Origin: Novosphingobium sp. MW5
Lineage (GTDB): Bacteria; Pseudomonadota; Alphaproteobacteria; Sphingomonadales; Sphingomonadaceae
Reading direction: 5' to 3'
Assembly: GCA_025938935.1 (NCBI GenBank)
Contig: JAPCWB010000001.1
Coordinates: 310,001-374,000 of the forward strand
DNA length: 64,000 bases
Shown piece after piece: positions 1-8,486 of the stretch. The position numbers and the translations under genes were made by a program. Under the pieces are notes generated by a model. That model was not told the origin of the DNA, did no database searches, and was given only the letters and a program-made list of their open reading frames with translations. Every line of letters starts with the position of its first letter. Within the stretch, counting starts at the first letter, position 1.

Positions 1-226
1 CAACCTGCCTGCCGCCGGGGAGCGAGAGGAATACAACTTCTGCCTCATGCACCGCAGCGCCGACCGAGACTGCCTCGACTGCGCCAATCGCAACCTGCGC
101 GGCGACGGCATCCGTGTTGAGGTCGAACACCGAGACGCGAGCACCGTGCTTGCGCACCACATTCGCGCACATGCCCGAGCCCATGGCGCCAAGACCGATA
201 AAGGCGGCGGGGGACTTGCTGCTCAT
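1..226 (-). CDS. 3-hydroxyisobutyrate dehydrogenase-family NAD(P)-binding enzyme (partial)
   Basis: Only the first 75 codons lie in the window. The reading frame starts at the ATG at 226 and runs off the left edge. The N-terminus has the Rossmann dinucleotide-binding motif GLGAMGSGM (about residues 11-19), followed by the beta-strand ending VSVFDLN that is typical of beta-hydroxyacid dehydrogenases (HIBADH/GarR/6PGDH-like). It follows the CoA-transferase pair by a few bases on the same strand and is probably the last visible gene of that operon. The substrate cannot be told from this fragment. A step oxidising a 3-hydroxyacid intermediate would fit the context. Confidence 0.8.
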   Translation of the reverse strand, partial: MSSKSPAAFIGLGAMGSGMCANVVRKHGARVSVFDLNTDAVAAQVAIGAVEAVSVGAAVHEAEVVFLSLPGGRQV

Positions 227-240
227 GCCTTCCTCTCCAG

Positions 241-1377
241 TCAGTAGATGACTTCTGCTTCTTCCAGTGCTGCCCGCGCCTTGCAGTCCAGCCCGAGCAG
301 TTCGCCGTAAACGTATCCTTCGTCCTGCCCCAATTCGGGCGTGCCCCGATGGATGCCCACTTCGGACCCCTTCGACAAGCGCATCGGCACGGCGACCGCG
401 GCTCGGACCTTTCCGTCCGGCTCATTTACCTCGGTGATCGTGCCTCGCGCGCGAAGGTGCGGATCGTCGGCGATTTCAGGTGTGGTCCAGCTCGCGTGCG
501 CGGCAACGCCCACTGCCTGCAATTCGGCGGCAGCCTGGTTGGCGTCGCGCTGCGCGGTCCAGGCAGAGATCGCGGTGTCCGAAAGGTCGGTCCCGATGAC
601 GGTTCGCAGAGCCTGCCGCTCCGCATCGCTGCGCACGGCGATCGAGATCCAGCGATCCTCGCCTGCTGCGGGAAACACGCCATGTGGCTCCAGCCCTTCG
701 GCCCTGTTGCCCATGCGCCGGGGAGCGCCGCCAGCCGCTGCCAGCAGCAGCGCCTCACCACAGAGCGCCGAGGCCACCTCACGCGCGGCGACATCGACAT
801 GCGCACCCGTGCCGGTCGCGCGGCGGCGGTGGAGTGCGGCCATGACCGCAACGGCGCTATGCATGCCGACGGTATGGTCCATGACATGACGCATCTCCAC
901 CGGCGGCCCGTCCTCGAAACCGGTCAGGTCGGAAAGCCCGCCCCATGCCCCGAACAGCGGCGCATAGCCGGCAAAGTGCGAATCCGGTCCGACTTGCCCG
1001 CAAGACGAAACCGAAAGCAGGATGATGTCCCGCTTGACCGCCTTCAGCGCCTCGAACCCCAGCCCGAGCCGTTCGAGCACGCCCGCGCGAAAGCTTTCGG
1101 CGGCAATGTCGGAGACCGCGACCAGCCGCTTGGCGAGCGCAATGCCTTCCGGCTTCTTGAGGTTGATTCGGACCGAAAGCTTGGTCGATGCTACCTGGTC
1201 GAAAGTCGCCGGCCCCTCGCGGCCATAGACCGGGTGCGGCTTGCGAAAGGCATCGGGGCGCATGGCGCTTTCCACCTTCACGACTTCCGCGCCAAGCTGG
1301 CTGAGCAGGTTCGTGCAGAACGGCCCCGCGTTGTGGACGGTGAAATCGGCGATGCGGATGCCGTGGAGGGGCTTCAT
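241..1377 (-). CDS. CaiB/BaiF (family III) CoA-transferase, subunit with catalytic Asp
   Basis: A 378-aa protein with the family III CoA-transferase signature: an N-terminal LLSQLGAEVVKVE segment (about 24-36) and the catalytic-loop Asp at 167 in MDHTVG, followed by an alpha-helical ALHRRRATGTG segment. Family members move CoA from an acyl-CoA donor to a carboxylic acid through an aspartyl thioester. Its start overlaps the end of the second transferase gene by 4 bases (ATGA), so the two are translationally coupled and likely form a heteromeric enzyme. This copy keeps the Asp and should be the active subunit. The substrate is unknown. Confidence 0.88.
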   Translation of the reverse strand: MKPLHGIRIADFTVHNAGPFCTNLLSQLGAEVVKVESAMRPDAFRKPHPVYGREGPATFDQVASTKLSVRINLKKPEGIALAKRLVAVSDIAAESFRAGVLERLGLGFEALKAVKRDIILLSVSSCGQVGPDSHFAGYAPLFGAWGGLSDLTGFEDGPPVEMRHVMDHTVGMHSAVAVMAALHRRRATGTGAHVDVAAREVASALCGEALLLAAAGGAPRRMGNRAEGLEPHGVFPAAGEDRWISIAVRSDAERQALRTVIGTDLSDTAISAWTAQRDANQAAAELQAVGVAAHASWTTPEIADDPHLRARGTITEVNEPDGKVRAAVAVPMRLSKGSEVGIHRGTPELGQDEGYVYGELLGLDCKARAALEEAEVIY

Positions 1378-2459
1378 GCCGCGGGCCCTTCGGTCAGCAC
1401 CAAAGGCGCGCCATCGAAGTGGAAGGGCGAAACCAGCATGTCGAGTTCGCCCGCGCCCGGCACCGGCACCTTCTGGAACAGCCCGCGGCTGGCTTCGTGG
1501 CGGTCAGCCAGGACTTCGCCCGGGGTGTAATAGCGGGCGACAGGCACTGAACGGGCCTGTCCTTCGCGGACCACGTCATCTACGCGGCGCGTCTTAGCCC
1601 ATTCCCGGATGTGACGGTTGATTTCCGGCCCCCGGCGGCTGCGCGCGACACTGTCCGCCAGGTCCGGGTCTTGCGCCCATTTTGGGTTGCCGAGCAGGTC
1701 GACGAGGCCGGTCCACTGCCGCTGTTCAAGCGTGAGCAGTTCGACGAAGCCGTCCGCACATTCGATCACCCCGCCGAAACGGAACGAGCGTTCCACCCGG
1801 TGCTCGACCGAGCCGTCACCCAGCCGCTGGATGGCAAAGGCGCCCACAGCAAGGCCCGCGTCCTGGCTCGACACGTCGACATATTGCCCGCCGCAAGTCG
1901 GCCGCGCCCATAGCGCCGAAAGCGCGCCCAGCGCCGCCGCCGTGCCGCCCTGCATCTCGGTAAAATGGCCGTGGATCTTGACCGGCGGACGGTCGGGAAA
2001 CAGTTCGGTGGTAAGTCCGTTGGGCAGCAGATAGCCCTCACCGCAGGCGTGCAGCACGTTGATTTCCTCACCCTTCCAACCGGCCTTGGGACCGAAACTG
2101 CCGAAGGGGAGCGCGGAAACGTGGATCAGGTCTGGATGGGCGGCAGCGATGGCCGCTTCATCGAGGCCCAGCGCCGCTCGTTCGCCGGGCGGGGTATCGT
2201 CGATGAAGATGTCCGCGCCATTCAGGTGATCGCGCGGATCGCCGGTGACGCAGGCCATTCCGGCGGTCAAGTAGGCGGAGGTCGCGGACACTTCGCTGCC
2301 CGGCAGGAACGGTGCCTCGCGCCGGAGCGCCGAGCCGCCTTCGGGCTCCACCAGTCTGACCGATGCCCCCAGCGTTGCCAGCAGCCGCCCGGCATAGGCC
2401 GCCGCCACGCCTTTGGCATGGACGACGACCTTGATGCCGTGCAGTGGACCCGCGTTCAC
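1374..2459 (-). CDS. CaiB/BaiF (family III) CoA-transferase, divergent partner subunit
   Basis: A 361-aa paralogue of the downstream transferase. The fold signature is present (LLATLGASVRLVEPE near 27-41; TCGGQYVDVSS in the middle), but at the catalytic loop I read HFTEMQGG, with Glu168 near the place where Asp is expected. Unequal-subunit CoA-transferases are known in this family (for example BbsEF), so this may be a structural or non-catalytic partner. It lies 20 bp downstream of the MaoC-like gene and overlaps the next gene by 4 bases. Confidence 0.85.
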   Translation of the reverse strand: MNAGPLHGIKVVVHAKGVAAAYAGRLLATLGASVRLVEPEGGSALRREAPFLPGSEVSATSAYLTAGMACVTGDPRDHLNGADIFIDDTPPGERAALGLDEAAIAAAHPDLIHVSALPFGSFGPKAGWKGEEINVLHACGEGYLLPNGLTTELFPDRPPVKIHGHFTEMQGGTAAALGALSALWARPTCGGQYVDVSSQDAGLAVGAFAIQRLGDGSVEHRVERSFRFGGVIECADGFVELLTLEQRQWTGLVDLLGNPKWAQDPDLADSVARSRRGPEINRHIREWAKTRRVDDVVREGQARSVPVARYYTPGEVLADRHEASRGLFQKVPVPGAGELDMLVSPFHFDGAPLVLTEGPAA

Positions 2460-2478
2460 TTCGGCAGCCTCGCCGCCT

Positions 2479-3681
2479 TCAGCGGACGACAGGCAGTTCG
2501 AGGTCGCAATTGCGGCCGTCGAAGAACACGTTGTGTTGCGGGTTCAGGCTGGGCAGCAGCACCGTGGCCATGCCCGGCGTGGTCAGTTCGCCGCGCTGGT
2601 TCTCGCCGCGGATCTCGATGTCGACCAGCGCATTGCCGTCCTTGATGTATTTGCGCGTCACCTTGCCGCGGGCCCAGGTGCAGTCGCCCATGATATTGAA
2701 TCCGCGCATCTGGGTGCGGACGCGCTTGAGGAAACCGGCATCGCCCATCCAGTTGGTGACGAGGCTGGCCATCCACGACGAGCGCTGTGGCCCGTAGTCA
2801 TAGACGCCGGGCACGCCCACTTCCTTGGCGGTCGATTCGCGGTGGTGGCCGATGCCGGTATATTCGATGCCGCCGCCGGCTTCCGGGTTGCGGAAGAAGT
2901 GGCCGGGATGCTTCACCGCGTTCTTGAAGATCACGCCGTGGGTGTGGCCGCGCCCCGATCCGACGAGGAAGCCCATGGTGTCCATCAGGCTGAGCGGACC
3001 GCGCACGATTTCGGGCAGTTCCTCGCCCTCCTGCACTTCGTCCCAGTAGCGCACGTTGGTGCCGCGGATGTTCTTTTCTTCCATCAGGATCGCATTGTCG
3101 ATCTTGGCGAAATCCTCGGCCGAATATTCGTGCGTCTTAATGTCGTCATACTTGCCGGCCTCGCGTGCCGCCTTGCGTTCGTGGCGGGTGCAGGTGCCAA
3201 GTGCGCGGGCAACAACATCGCCGAACTGGTTGGCAAAGGTGGCTTCGACATACTGCATGACCAGCGTGCCGGAGAACTTCGATTCCTTGACGTCGATGCC
3301 AACCACGCGCTCGATCGCGGTGATGCGGTCGCCGGGGCGGACGTGGCGGAAGAATTCCCAGTCATTACCGGCGTAGAAGCCGTGGACGCCGGGCAGGCCC
3401 CAGCGGGTGCGGCCGATCCAGCCGAAAGCCATCGGGAAGTTGGGATGGGCAACGATCGAACCATAGCGCGACAGGCGGCCATGCTCTTCATCGCGGTAAA
3501 GCGGGTTGAGATCGCCGATGCCGTTGCACCAGTTGCGCATCGTGTCCGCCGTAGCGTCCTGCAGGTAGGGGCCTTCGGGGCGGAGCTGCATGCCGATCAT
3601 GTTTTCGGCTGCCTTGATCGCCTCGGGAGTAATCTTGCCCTCTGCCGGCGCGCCGCCGACGTCCTGTTCACTGGTGCTCAT
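2479..3681 (-). CDS. MaoC-like/FAS1-like dehydratase (acyl-CoA hydratase type)
   Basis: A 400-aa double hot-dog protein. The N-terminal half reads like the FAS1-like dehydratase domain (NPLYRDEEHGRLSRYGSIVAHPNF region, with the DLNPLY motif common in MaoC N-terminal domains). The C-terminal half carries a GHTHGV-type segment. I chose the ATG at 3681 over an upstream start at 3819 because it has a good ribosome-binding site (CCAAGGAACC) about 7 bases before it, and because a promoter/operator lies between the two. It is first in the operon with the two CoA-transferases and the dehydrogenase, so it probably hydrates or dehydrates a CoA ester made by the transferases. Confidence 0.85.
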   Translation of the reverse strand: MSTSEQDVGGAPAEGKITPEAIKAAENMIGMQLRPEGPYLQDATADTMRNWCNGIGDLNPLYRDEEHGRLSRYGSIVAHPNFPMAFGWIGRTRWGLPGVHGFYAGNDWEFFRHVRPGDRITAIERVVGIDVKESKFSGTLVMQYVEATFANQFGDVVARALGTCTRHERKAAREAGKYDDIKTHEYSAEDFAKIDNAILMEEKNIRGTNVRYWDEVQEGEELPEIVRGPLSLMDTMGFLVGSGRGHTHGVIFKNAVKHPGHFFRNPEAGGGIEYTGIGHHRESTAKEVGVPGVYDYGPQRSSWMASLVTNWMGDAGFLKRVRTQMRGFNIMGDCTWARGKVTRKYIKDGNALVDIEIRGENQRGELTTPGMATVLLPSLNPQHNVFFDGRNCDLELPVVR

Positions 3682-3712
3682 GTTGTCTGGTTCCTTGGTA
3701 AAGTTGGATCGT

Positions 3713-3741
3713 GGATAATGCATTATTTGAAAAGTGGTCAA
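3713..3741 (-). promoter_or_regulatory. Promoter overlapped by palindromic GntR-type operator
   Basis: Reading the minus strand, a -35 TTGACC (3736-3741) is followed after 17 bases by TTATCC (3713-3718). The 12-bp perfect palindrome ATAATGCATTAT (3715-3726) covers the -10 and part of the spacer. The same 15 bases (GATAATGCATTATTT) recur at 6301-6315 before the other operon. The only regulator in the locus is the GntR/FCD protein at 4404-5072, so repression by it is inferred. Confidence 0.6.
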
Positions 3742-3825
3742 GCCGGGTGCGCGGTCTAACGCTGCGGCGTTGTCGGGAGGGTGCGTAGGCGATGCCACGG
3801 CTTTGCAGTGCCGTTGCAAATAAGG

Positions 3826-4407
3826 TCAGGAGGCCCAGTCGAACTCCGCGCCCGAAACGATTTTGGCATAGCGGCCAAGGCAGGCAATGGCGTGCATATG
3901 CTCGTCCGCCGTCACCCCGGCGCAGCAGTCCTCGAGGATCACCACCTCGTAGTCCCGGTCATGCGCCTCGCGCGCGCCGGAGTGGACCACACCATTGGTC
4001 GAAACACCGCACATCACGATCCGTTCGATGTCGTTGGCGCGCAGGATCGCTTCGAGTGAAGTCGCGTAGAACGGGCTGACCCGGTGCTTCACGATGTCGA
4101 AGTCACCCTCCTTCGGGGCCAGGCAAGGATGGACCTCGGTGCCCCATGTGCCGAGCTGGAAAATGCCGTTCGCCCTTGCACCCGAGAAGATCGGCGAGGC
4201 AGGCGGGCACTCGCGGTAATCCGCGGAAAAACCAACGCGCACATAGCCGACTTTTCCCCCTGCCAACCGCGCTGAGGCAATAGCGGCGGCGGTGTTTCCT
4301 AGCACGCCGCGCTCTGCAACCTGAACGCCATAAGTCGCCTTGCTGAAGCCCTCGGGATCGACGAGGTCGTTCATCATGTCCATGACGAGAAACAGGGTCT
4401 TTTTCAT
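3826..4407 (-). CDS. Isochorismatase-fold hydrolase lacking the usual Cys nucleophile
   Basis: A 193-aa protein with the isochorismatase/cysteine-hydrolase fold: Asp10 in VMDMMNDLV and Lys107 in DIVKHRVSPF, two members of the D-K-C triad. The third site normally reads T-N-x-C-V. Here it reads STNGVVHS, with Val140 at the Cys position (a Cys at 133 is outside the motif). Cys-less relatives such as the PhzD/EntB type act by another mechanism, so amidase activity should not be assumed. It overlaps the GntR gene by 4 bases and is the last gene of that operon. Confidence 0.82.
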   Translation of the reverse strand: MKKTLFLVMDMMNDLVDPEGFSKATYGVQVAERGVLGNTAAAIASARLAGGKVGYVRVGFSADYRECPPASPIFSGARANGIFQLGTWGTEVHPCLAPKEGDFDIVKHRVSPFYATSLEAILRANDIERIVMCGVSTNGVVHSGAREAHDRDYEVVILEDCCAGVTADEHMHAIACLGRYAKIVSGAEFDWAS

Positions 4408-5072
4408 CGCTTGCTGGCTTCCTTTACGGCCTTTTGGGCAGTCATCGCGTCGCGCAGTTCCACCCAGCCCGCCTCGATATGCTGGCGCGTGGCGAGCATG
4501 GCGGCACCGGTGTCGCGCGCGATGATCGCGGCGAGCATGTCGTCATGCTCCTCCGCCGCGCGGCTGACGCGGCCCTGCAGGGCGTTGATCAGGTCAAAGG
4601 GATAGCGTGCCCAGAGGATCTGCACGAAATGGAGTGTCTGTGGCATCCGGGCGGCCTCGAACATGCGGTTGTGAAAGCGGTAATTGGCGGCGCGGGCGCG
4701 CTCGTTGTTACCCGCCTCGAATGCCTCGGCAAACTCGGCGGCGAGGACCTTCATCTCGGCAATGTCGGGGGCGGCGGCATTCTCAACCGCGCCTTTGACC
4801 AGCTGCGTTTCGAGCAGGATCCGCAGCGCCAGCACCTCGCTCGATGCCTCGATGTCAAACGGAGCGACGACAGCGCCCTTGAAGCCTTCGCCGGCAACGT
4901 AACCCTCGGCCTCGAGCAGCTTAAGCGCCTCGCGCACCGGGGTGATCGAGGTGTTGAGCAGGGTGGCAATCTCCTGCTGCTTGAGGCGTGCGCCGCGCGG
5001 AAAACGGCCGGAAATGATGCCTTCGCGCAGGAAATCGGCGACCTGTTCCTCCTTGGTCTTGGACAGGATCAT
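4404..5072 (-). CDS. GntR-family transcriptional regulator (FadR/FCD type)
   Basis: A 222-aa protein. Residues about 8-70 form the winged-helix HTH (LREGIISGRFPRGARLKQQ, then TSITPVREALKLLEAEGYV). The rest is the all-helical FCD ligand-binding domain with the expected RANYRFHNRMF and AEEHDDMLAAI histidine segments that bind metal and small acids. It overlaps the upstream CoA-transferase gene and the downstream hydrolase gene by 4 bases each. It is the likely repressor of both catabolic operons, binding the two GATAATGCATTATTT sites. Confidence 0.9.
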   Translation of the reverse strand: MILSKTKEEQVADFLREGIISGRFPRGARLKQQEIATLLNTSITPVREALKLLEAEGYVAGEGFKGAVVAPFDIEASSEVLALRILLETQLVKGAVENAAAPDIAEMKVLAAEFAEAFEAGNNERARAANYRFHNRMFEAARMPQTLHFVQILWARYPFDLINALQGRVSRAAEEHDDMLAAIIARDTGAAMLATRQHIEAGWVELRDAMTAQKAVKEASKR

Positions 5073-6285
5073 GGCGCTTTTTCCCTTACCGGAGCCCAGG
5101 CGAAATCGCCCTGCTGCGCGGTCCGCGCCGCGCCCGAAGCGATTAGCGCGGCCGCCTCCTGTGCGCCATAGCCCAGCTCGGCGAGCAGACTGGCGGTGTG
5201 CTCTCCCAGCTCCGGCGGGGGCAGATTCTCAGCCACTTCGCGCGCGCCGGGGAACTCGGGGACTTCGAAATGAAGCCCGCGGAAATCGACATCGCGCAAC
5301 TTGCCGGGCTGCCTCGCCTGCGGCTTTTCCAGCACGCGCTCGAGCGGCATGACCTCGTTGAAGCCAAGCCCGGCCGCGCGCAGCTTAGACTCGGCCTCGT
5401 CAAAGGTCAGCGCGCCGATAGCCGCTGAAACCGCGGCTTCCACCCGGTCGCGCGCCTTCTTGCGATCGCGAAGTTTGGCAAGGTCCTGATCGCCGTCTTC
5501 TGCCATGGCAAGCGCCTTGGTCAGCTTCGCCCAGTGGGCATCAGTAAGGATCAGCAGGTAGATCCAGCGGCCATCGCTGGTCAGGTAGGAGCCATAGCCC
5601 GGCATCGAAAACTCGCCGCCGCCTTCCTTTTCCAGCCGGCCGAGGAGCTGCGTCTTAAGCTGCATTCCTGCAAGGTCCCGCGCCGCGAGGTGGAGGCCGG
5701 TTTCGTAAAGCCCGATCTCGATCTCCCGCTCGCCGTTCGGATCGAGCATGGCGGCCAGCACGCGGATCACCGCATAAGTGCCTGCGAACTGGTCGTGATA
5801 GGAGGGCCCGAAGCGCGTCGGGCGACCATCTATGCGGTGGTCGTCCATCGCCCCGGTCGCGGCCTCTGCGATAGGGTTGGTCATCAGGTCATCCGCCTGA
5901 GGACCGTGGGTATAGCCCTTGATGTGCACGTGGATCAGGTTTGGATTGACAGCCCGGCAGTCCCGCGCCGTCACACCTAGCTTGCGCGCGGCGGGGGGGC
6001 GAGGTTGTGGATCACCACATCCGCCGTAGCGATAAGCTTCAGGAACACCTCGCGCCCCGCTGCGGTCGTCAGGTCGAGGCAGATCGCTTTCTTCGAATGG
6101 CTGTAGGCGACGATCGTCCCGCTTGGCCCGCCCCTGATCAGCGCACGGGTCGTGTCCCCACTCGGCGGTTCGATCTTGATCACCTCCGCGCCAAGCTGGC
6201 TTAGGATATGGGTAGCAAACGGCGCCGCTATCATCGTGCCAAGTTCGATCACGCGTTTACCGGAAAGCGGATGACTAGTACTCAT
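5069..6285 (-). pseudogene. Third CaiB/BaiF CoA-transferase, frameshifted in a C run
   Basis: The N-terminal part starts at ATG 6285 (LSQLGAEVIKIEPPSGD, then ADVVIHNLAPP). It leaves frame at a run of seven C on the coding strand (plus-strand G run 5993-5999). The remainder continues in another frame down to 5069 with KLGVTARDCRAVNPNLIHVHI and the rest of the family. Adding one C restores HNLAPPAARKLGV, the normal family wording, so one base has been lost or miscalled. The restored protein would be about 405 aa. It heads the operon with the GntR regulator and the hydrolase, 17 bp after the second operator. Confidence 0.8.
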
Positions 6286-6301
6286 AAGCGCTCATCTACC
6301 G

Positions 6302-6313
6302 ATAATGCATTAT
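6302..6313. promoter_or_regulatory. Second copy of the GntR-type palindromic operator
   Basis: The perfect palindrome ATAATGCATTAT lies 17 bp upstream of the frameshifted CoA-transferase start, inside the same 15-base string (GATAATGCATTATTT) found at 3714-3728. Identical long sites before two operons that flank one regulator gene point to a shared operator. Confidence 0.6.
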
Positions 6314-7706
6314 TTCCTCAAGTGCTGTAATTGTTGAGATTACTAATCGGCCTATGCTTCCTGCATGCCGCCATCGCTGTCCGGGTCGAATACCGCCACG
6401 TCGCCAGCGTCAGGCTCAGCAGCCTCAGCGGCAATGCTCCCTTTGTGGCCTTGCTGGCTCAACCGGCGACCAGCGGAAATGCGCCACTTGTTATCGCTGC
6501 GCAGGGGAACGCGATGCAAGCACCTATTGCCCATTTGAAGGTTGTGCGATTAAGGTCGCCGAACTCGAACCCGGCGAGGCCAGGACTGCGATCTGGCCGT
6601 GCCTGCGCTGCCGCAAGCCCTTCGAGAGCGAGAGAGCGCCTCTGGCGTCTCTGAAGCTGCACTTCCAGATAGTCCGCAAAAGCGGACAAAAATCCCTTAT
6701 CCTTCAATAATCTAGCTTGAGGATTGCGGAAAATCGTAAATTTCCGCCGCAGTTCATATCGACGATGCCCCCATATAGCCAATTTTCCCCGGTGAAGAAC
6801 GTGGTACCCTTGCTCGCGAACTGGATGGATACCGTGCCTCATCACCTCGGTGCTCGCATGGCCACCGCGAGCGGCAAAGGCGGGCGTATGCTGGCCGTCT
6901 TGGTTATTCGGATCCTTCGATTGAATTTCCATTCCGAACATCAGCTTCGTCGGTGATGAACGCCATTTCGTGATAGTGTCTATAACCCTTGCCGAGATGT
7001 AAGCGGTTCTGTGCACAGGTGCTGTCCGCCATCGCGGCACGATAACAAGATCAACATTCAGGCCGTTCCGAGCTGACCGGCCGCGCGATTTTCGCGAAAC
7101 TTCGATCGCTCTGAGGGTGTCGGGCGCGCTCACTGCCAGCGCACGCCGGGGCGAAGCCCACGACCAGAGCAGCGCCAGCATCTGGCGCAAAGCCGCGATA
7201 AGACGCTCAGTCGTGTTTGCGGAACCGAAGGGCGAGAGAAGCGAGAGCGATGTCATGTCTTTCCCTTGCCCTGCGATGATCAGTTCATCCAGAACGTCAG
7301 GGCAGCGGTTGAATGCGGTGGCCCGACGCTGAAGCACTTCGAATTAGCTGATGAGCTGCATCCCCTTGCCGGAACCGGGCCCGGCTTCTTTGGTGACCGT
7401 TGCACGATATGCAGGCTCTGCATCGTCGGTCTTTCTGCGAGCCCCTGCGCCGCGCACCAAGCGGAAACGGGCCTTCGTGAGCTCCGAGCCTTCGCTGTCG
7501 CACGATCGGCGAGGGCTTAGGCGGCTCGTGGATCAGCCGGCCTTCCCTGCAGTGGCACCGGTTTCAACGGCGTCGCTGTGCTCCGCCTGCGCAAAATTTA
7601 AACCCTGGCAAAGGGACCGCCTGCACACCGAGGCCTAATGGTTTCACGCGGCGATCGCGACGAGCCGAGGCAATTTTCAGGGCTGCCGGCCCCCTGAACT
7701 GCGCAG
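6314..7706. other. Gene-poor stretch, possible remnants at the island edge
   Basis: About 1.4 kb without a gene I can defend. A plus-strand frame ending near 6710 has clustered Cys (CATCYRC, YCPFEGC, CLRC). A plus-strand frame at 7266-7520 has GTGPGFFGDRCTICRLC. A minus-strand frame around 7100-7250 reads LRAIEVSRKS, faintly like the end of DUF1127. None has a clear ribosome-binding site with consistent codon use, and the overlapping long minus frame (6459-7337) looks fortuitous. I read it as decayed accessory DNA. Confidence 0.35.
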
Positions 7707-7721
7707 TTGACTAGGTCACAA
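7707..7721. promoter_or_regulatory. Island operator-like palindrome, copy A
   Basis: TTGACTAGGTCACAA, an imperfect TGAC-N3-GTCA palindrome. Its centre (7713) lies 79 bp before the ATG at 7792. Copies B (9188-9204) and C (11214-11230) share the GTGAC-N3-GTCAC core at nearly the same distance from their genes. A GAGACGTGG-CACG string follows this copy and copy C, about 28 bp downstream. Confidence 0.5.
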
Positions 7722-7791
7722 GGCCGAGTGCGGCTGGCCCTGAGACGTGGCACGTTCCACATGCCGGGCTCCATAACAGGAGCGATTTGAC

Positions 7792-7944
7792 ATGAAAATC
7801 GAATGCAAGACCGCCGCGCCAGCCCTCTGGAGGTTTCCGTCGTGCCGAAAACAAAAATTGCCCTCGGGATCGAAGCTCACCGAGCTCGTCGCGATGCTCG
7901 GCAGCTTTGAAGGTGCAGCTCAGGCGCGAAGGGCAGCCGCATGA
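7792..7944 (+). CDS. Small unknown protein, 50 aa, first gene of the HTH pair operon
   Basis: A short frame of 50 codons starting at ATG 7792, with AACAGGAG about 8 bases upstream. Its TGA overlaps the ATG of the next gene (ATGA), which suggests translational coupling. The second half (GSKLTELVAMLGSFEGA) looks like a short helix-rich segment. I do not recognise a family, though the wording recalls small DUF3489-like proteins. It lies 79 bp after operator copy A. Confidence 0.5.
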   Translation: MKIECKTAAPALWRFPSCRKQKLPSGSKLTELVAMLGSFEGAAQARRAAA

Positions 7945-8384
7945 AGTATCACGCAGGCATTCTCGACGGCTGTCCGATGTGGGACAAGGTCCAGGTTCTG
8001 GCTCTGGCCCAAACGCCGGGCATTCCGCTCGAATGGGTCTACGCCGCGCTCGGTCTCGGCTGGGTCCGACGGCGTCAGCTGCGCGATATGCTCGCCGCCA
8101 GTCAGGACGGCGAGTGGCGCGAGATCGGACGTTCCAACGCGGCCAGCGTGGTCCAGGGCGACGGCTGGAAGATGCTCGAGGCCGTGTGTCCGGGCTATGC
8201 CGGGCCGGCGCCGCTGTGGTCCCAGATCGAACTGCGCGCAGATGCAAGGTCGGACGCCGCGATGGCCGAGGCGCTGGGCGTGAACCGGAAGAAGGTCTGG
8301 CGGTGGCGGTCGAACGACGTGTTTGACCCGCTGACCGATGTTCGTCTGGTGCCGAACCGCGGGCGGTCGATCGTTACGACCTGA
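7941..8384 (+). CDS. Unknown protein with C-terminal HTH-like segment (tandem paralogue 1)
   Basis: A 147-aa protein. The middle contains QTPGIPLEWVYAALGLGW and NAASVVQGDGWKMLEAV. Residues about 108-137 (MAEALGVNRKKVWRWRSN, then FDPLTDVRLVPNRG) resemble a helix-turn-helix recognition region with a basic tail. The next gene is a clear paralogue with the same order of motifs. No known family is recognised. A DNA-binding or element-maintenance role is inference from the HTH-like part and the island setting. Confidence 0.65.
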   Translation: MKYHAGILDGCPMWDKVQVLALAQTPGIPLEWVYAALGLGWVRRRQLRDMLAASQDGEWREIGRSNAASVVQGDGWKMLEAVCPGYAGPAPLWSQIELRADARSDAAMAEALGVNRKKVWRWRSNDVFDPLTDVRLVPNRGRSIVTT

Positions 8385-8486
8385 AATTCAGCGCGCGGGA
8401 AGGACGGGAAGCGGATGTGGAAGCCGCCGCTCGCGCCGTCTGCCGCGCCCACGGAATTTGAACTTTTCCAGATTTGCGGAGGCAGC

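Noticed and set aside
349..1530. Long plus-strand ORF opposite the CoA-transferase gene
   Set aside because: It is antisense to a gene with clear family motifs and has no domain of its own; long antisense frames are common in GC-rich DNA.
6459..7337. 292-codon minus-strand ORF in the gene-poor stretch
   Set aside because: No recognised motif, mixed codon character along its length, and it spans several other weak frames. Treated as fortuitous or decayed.
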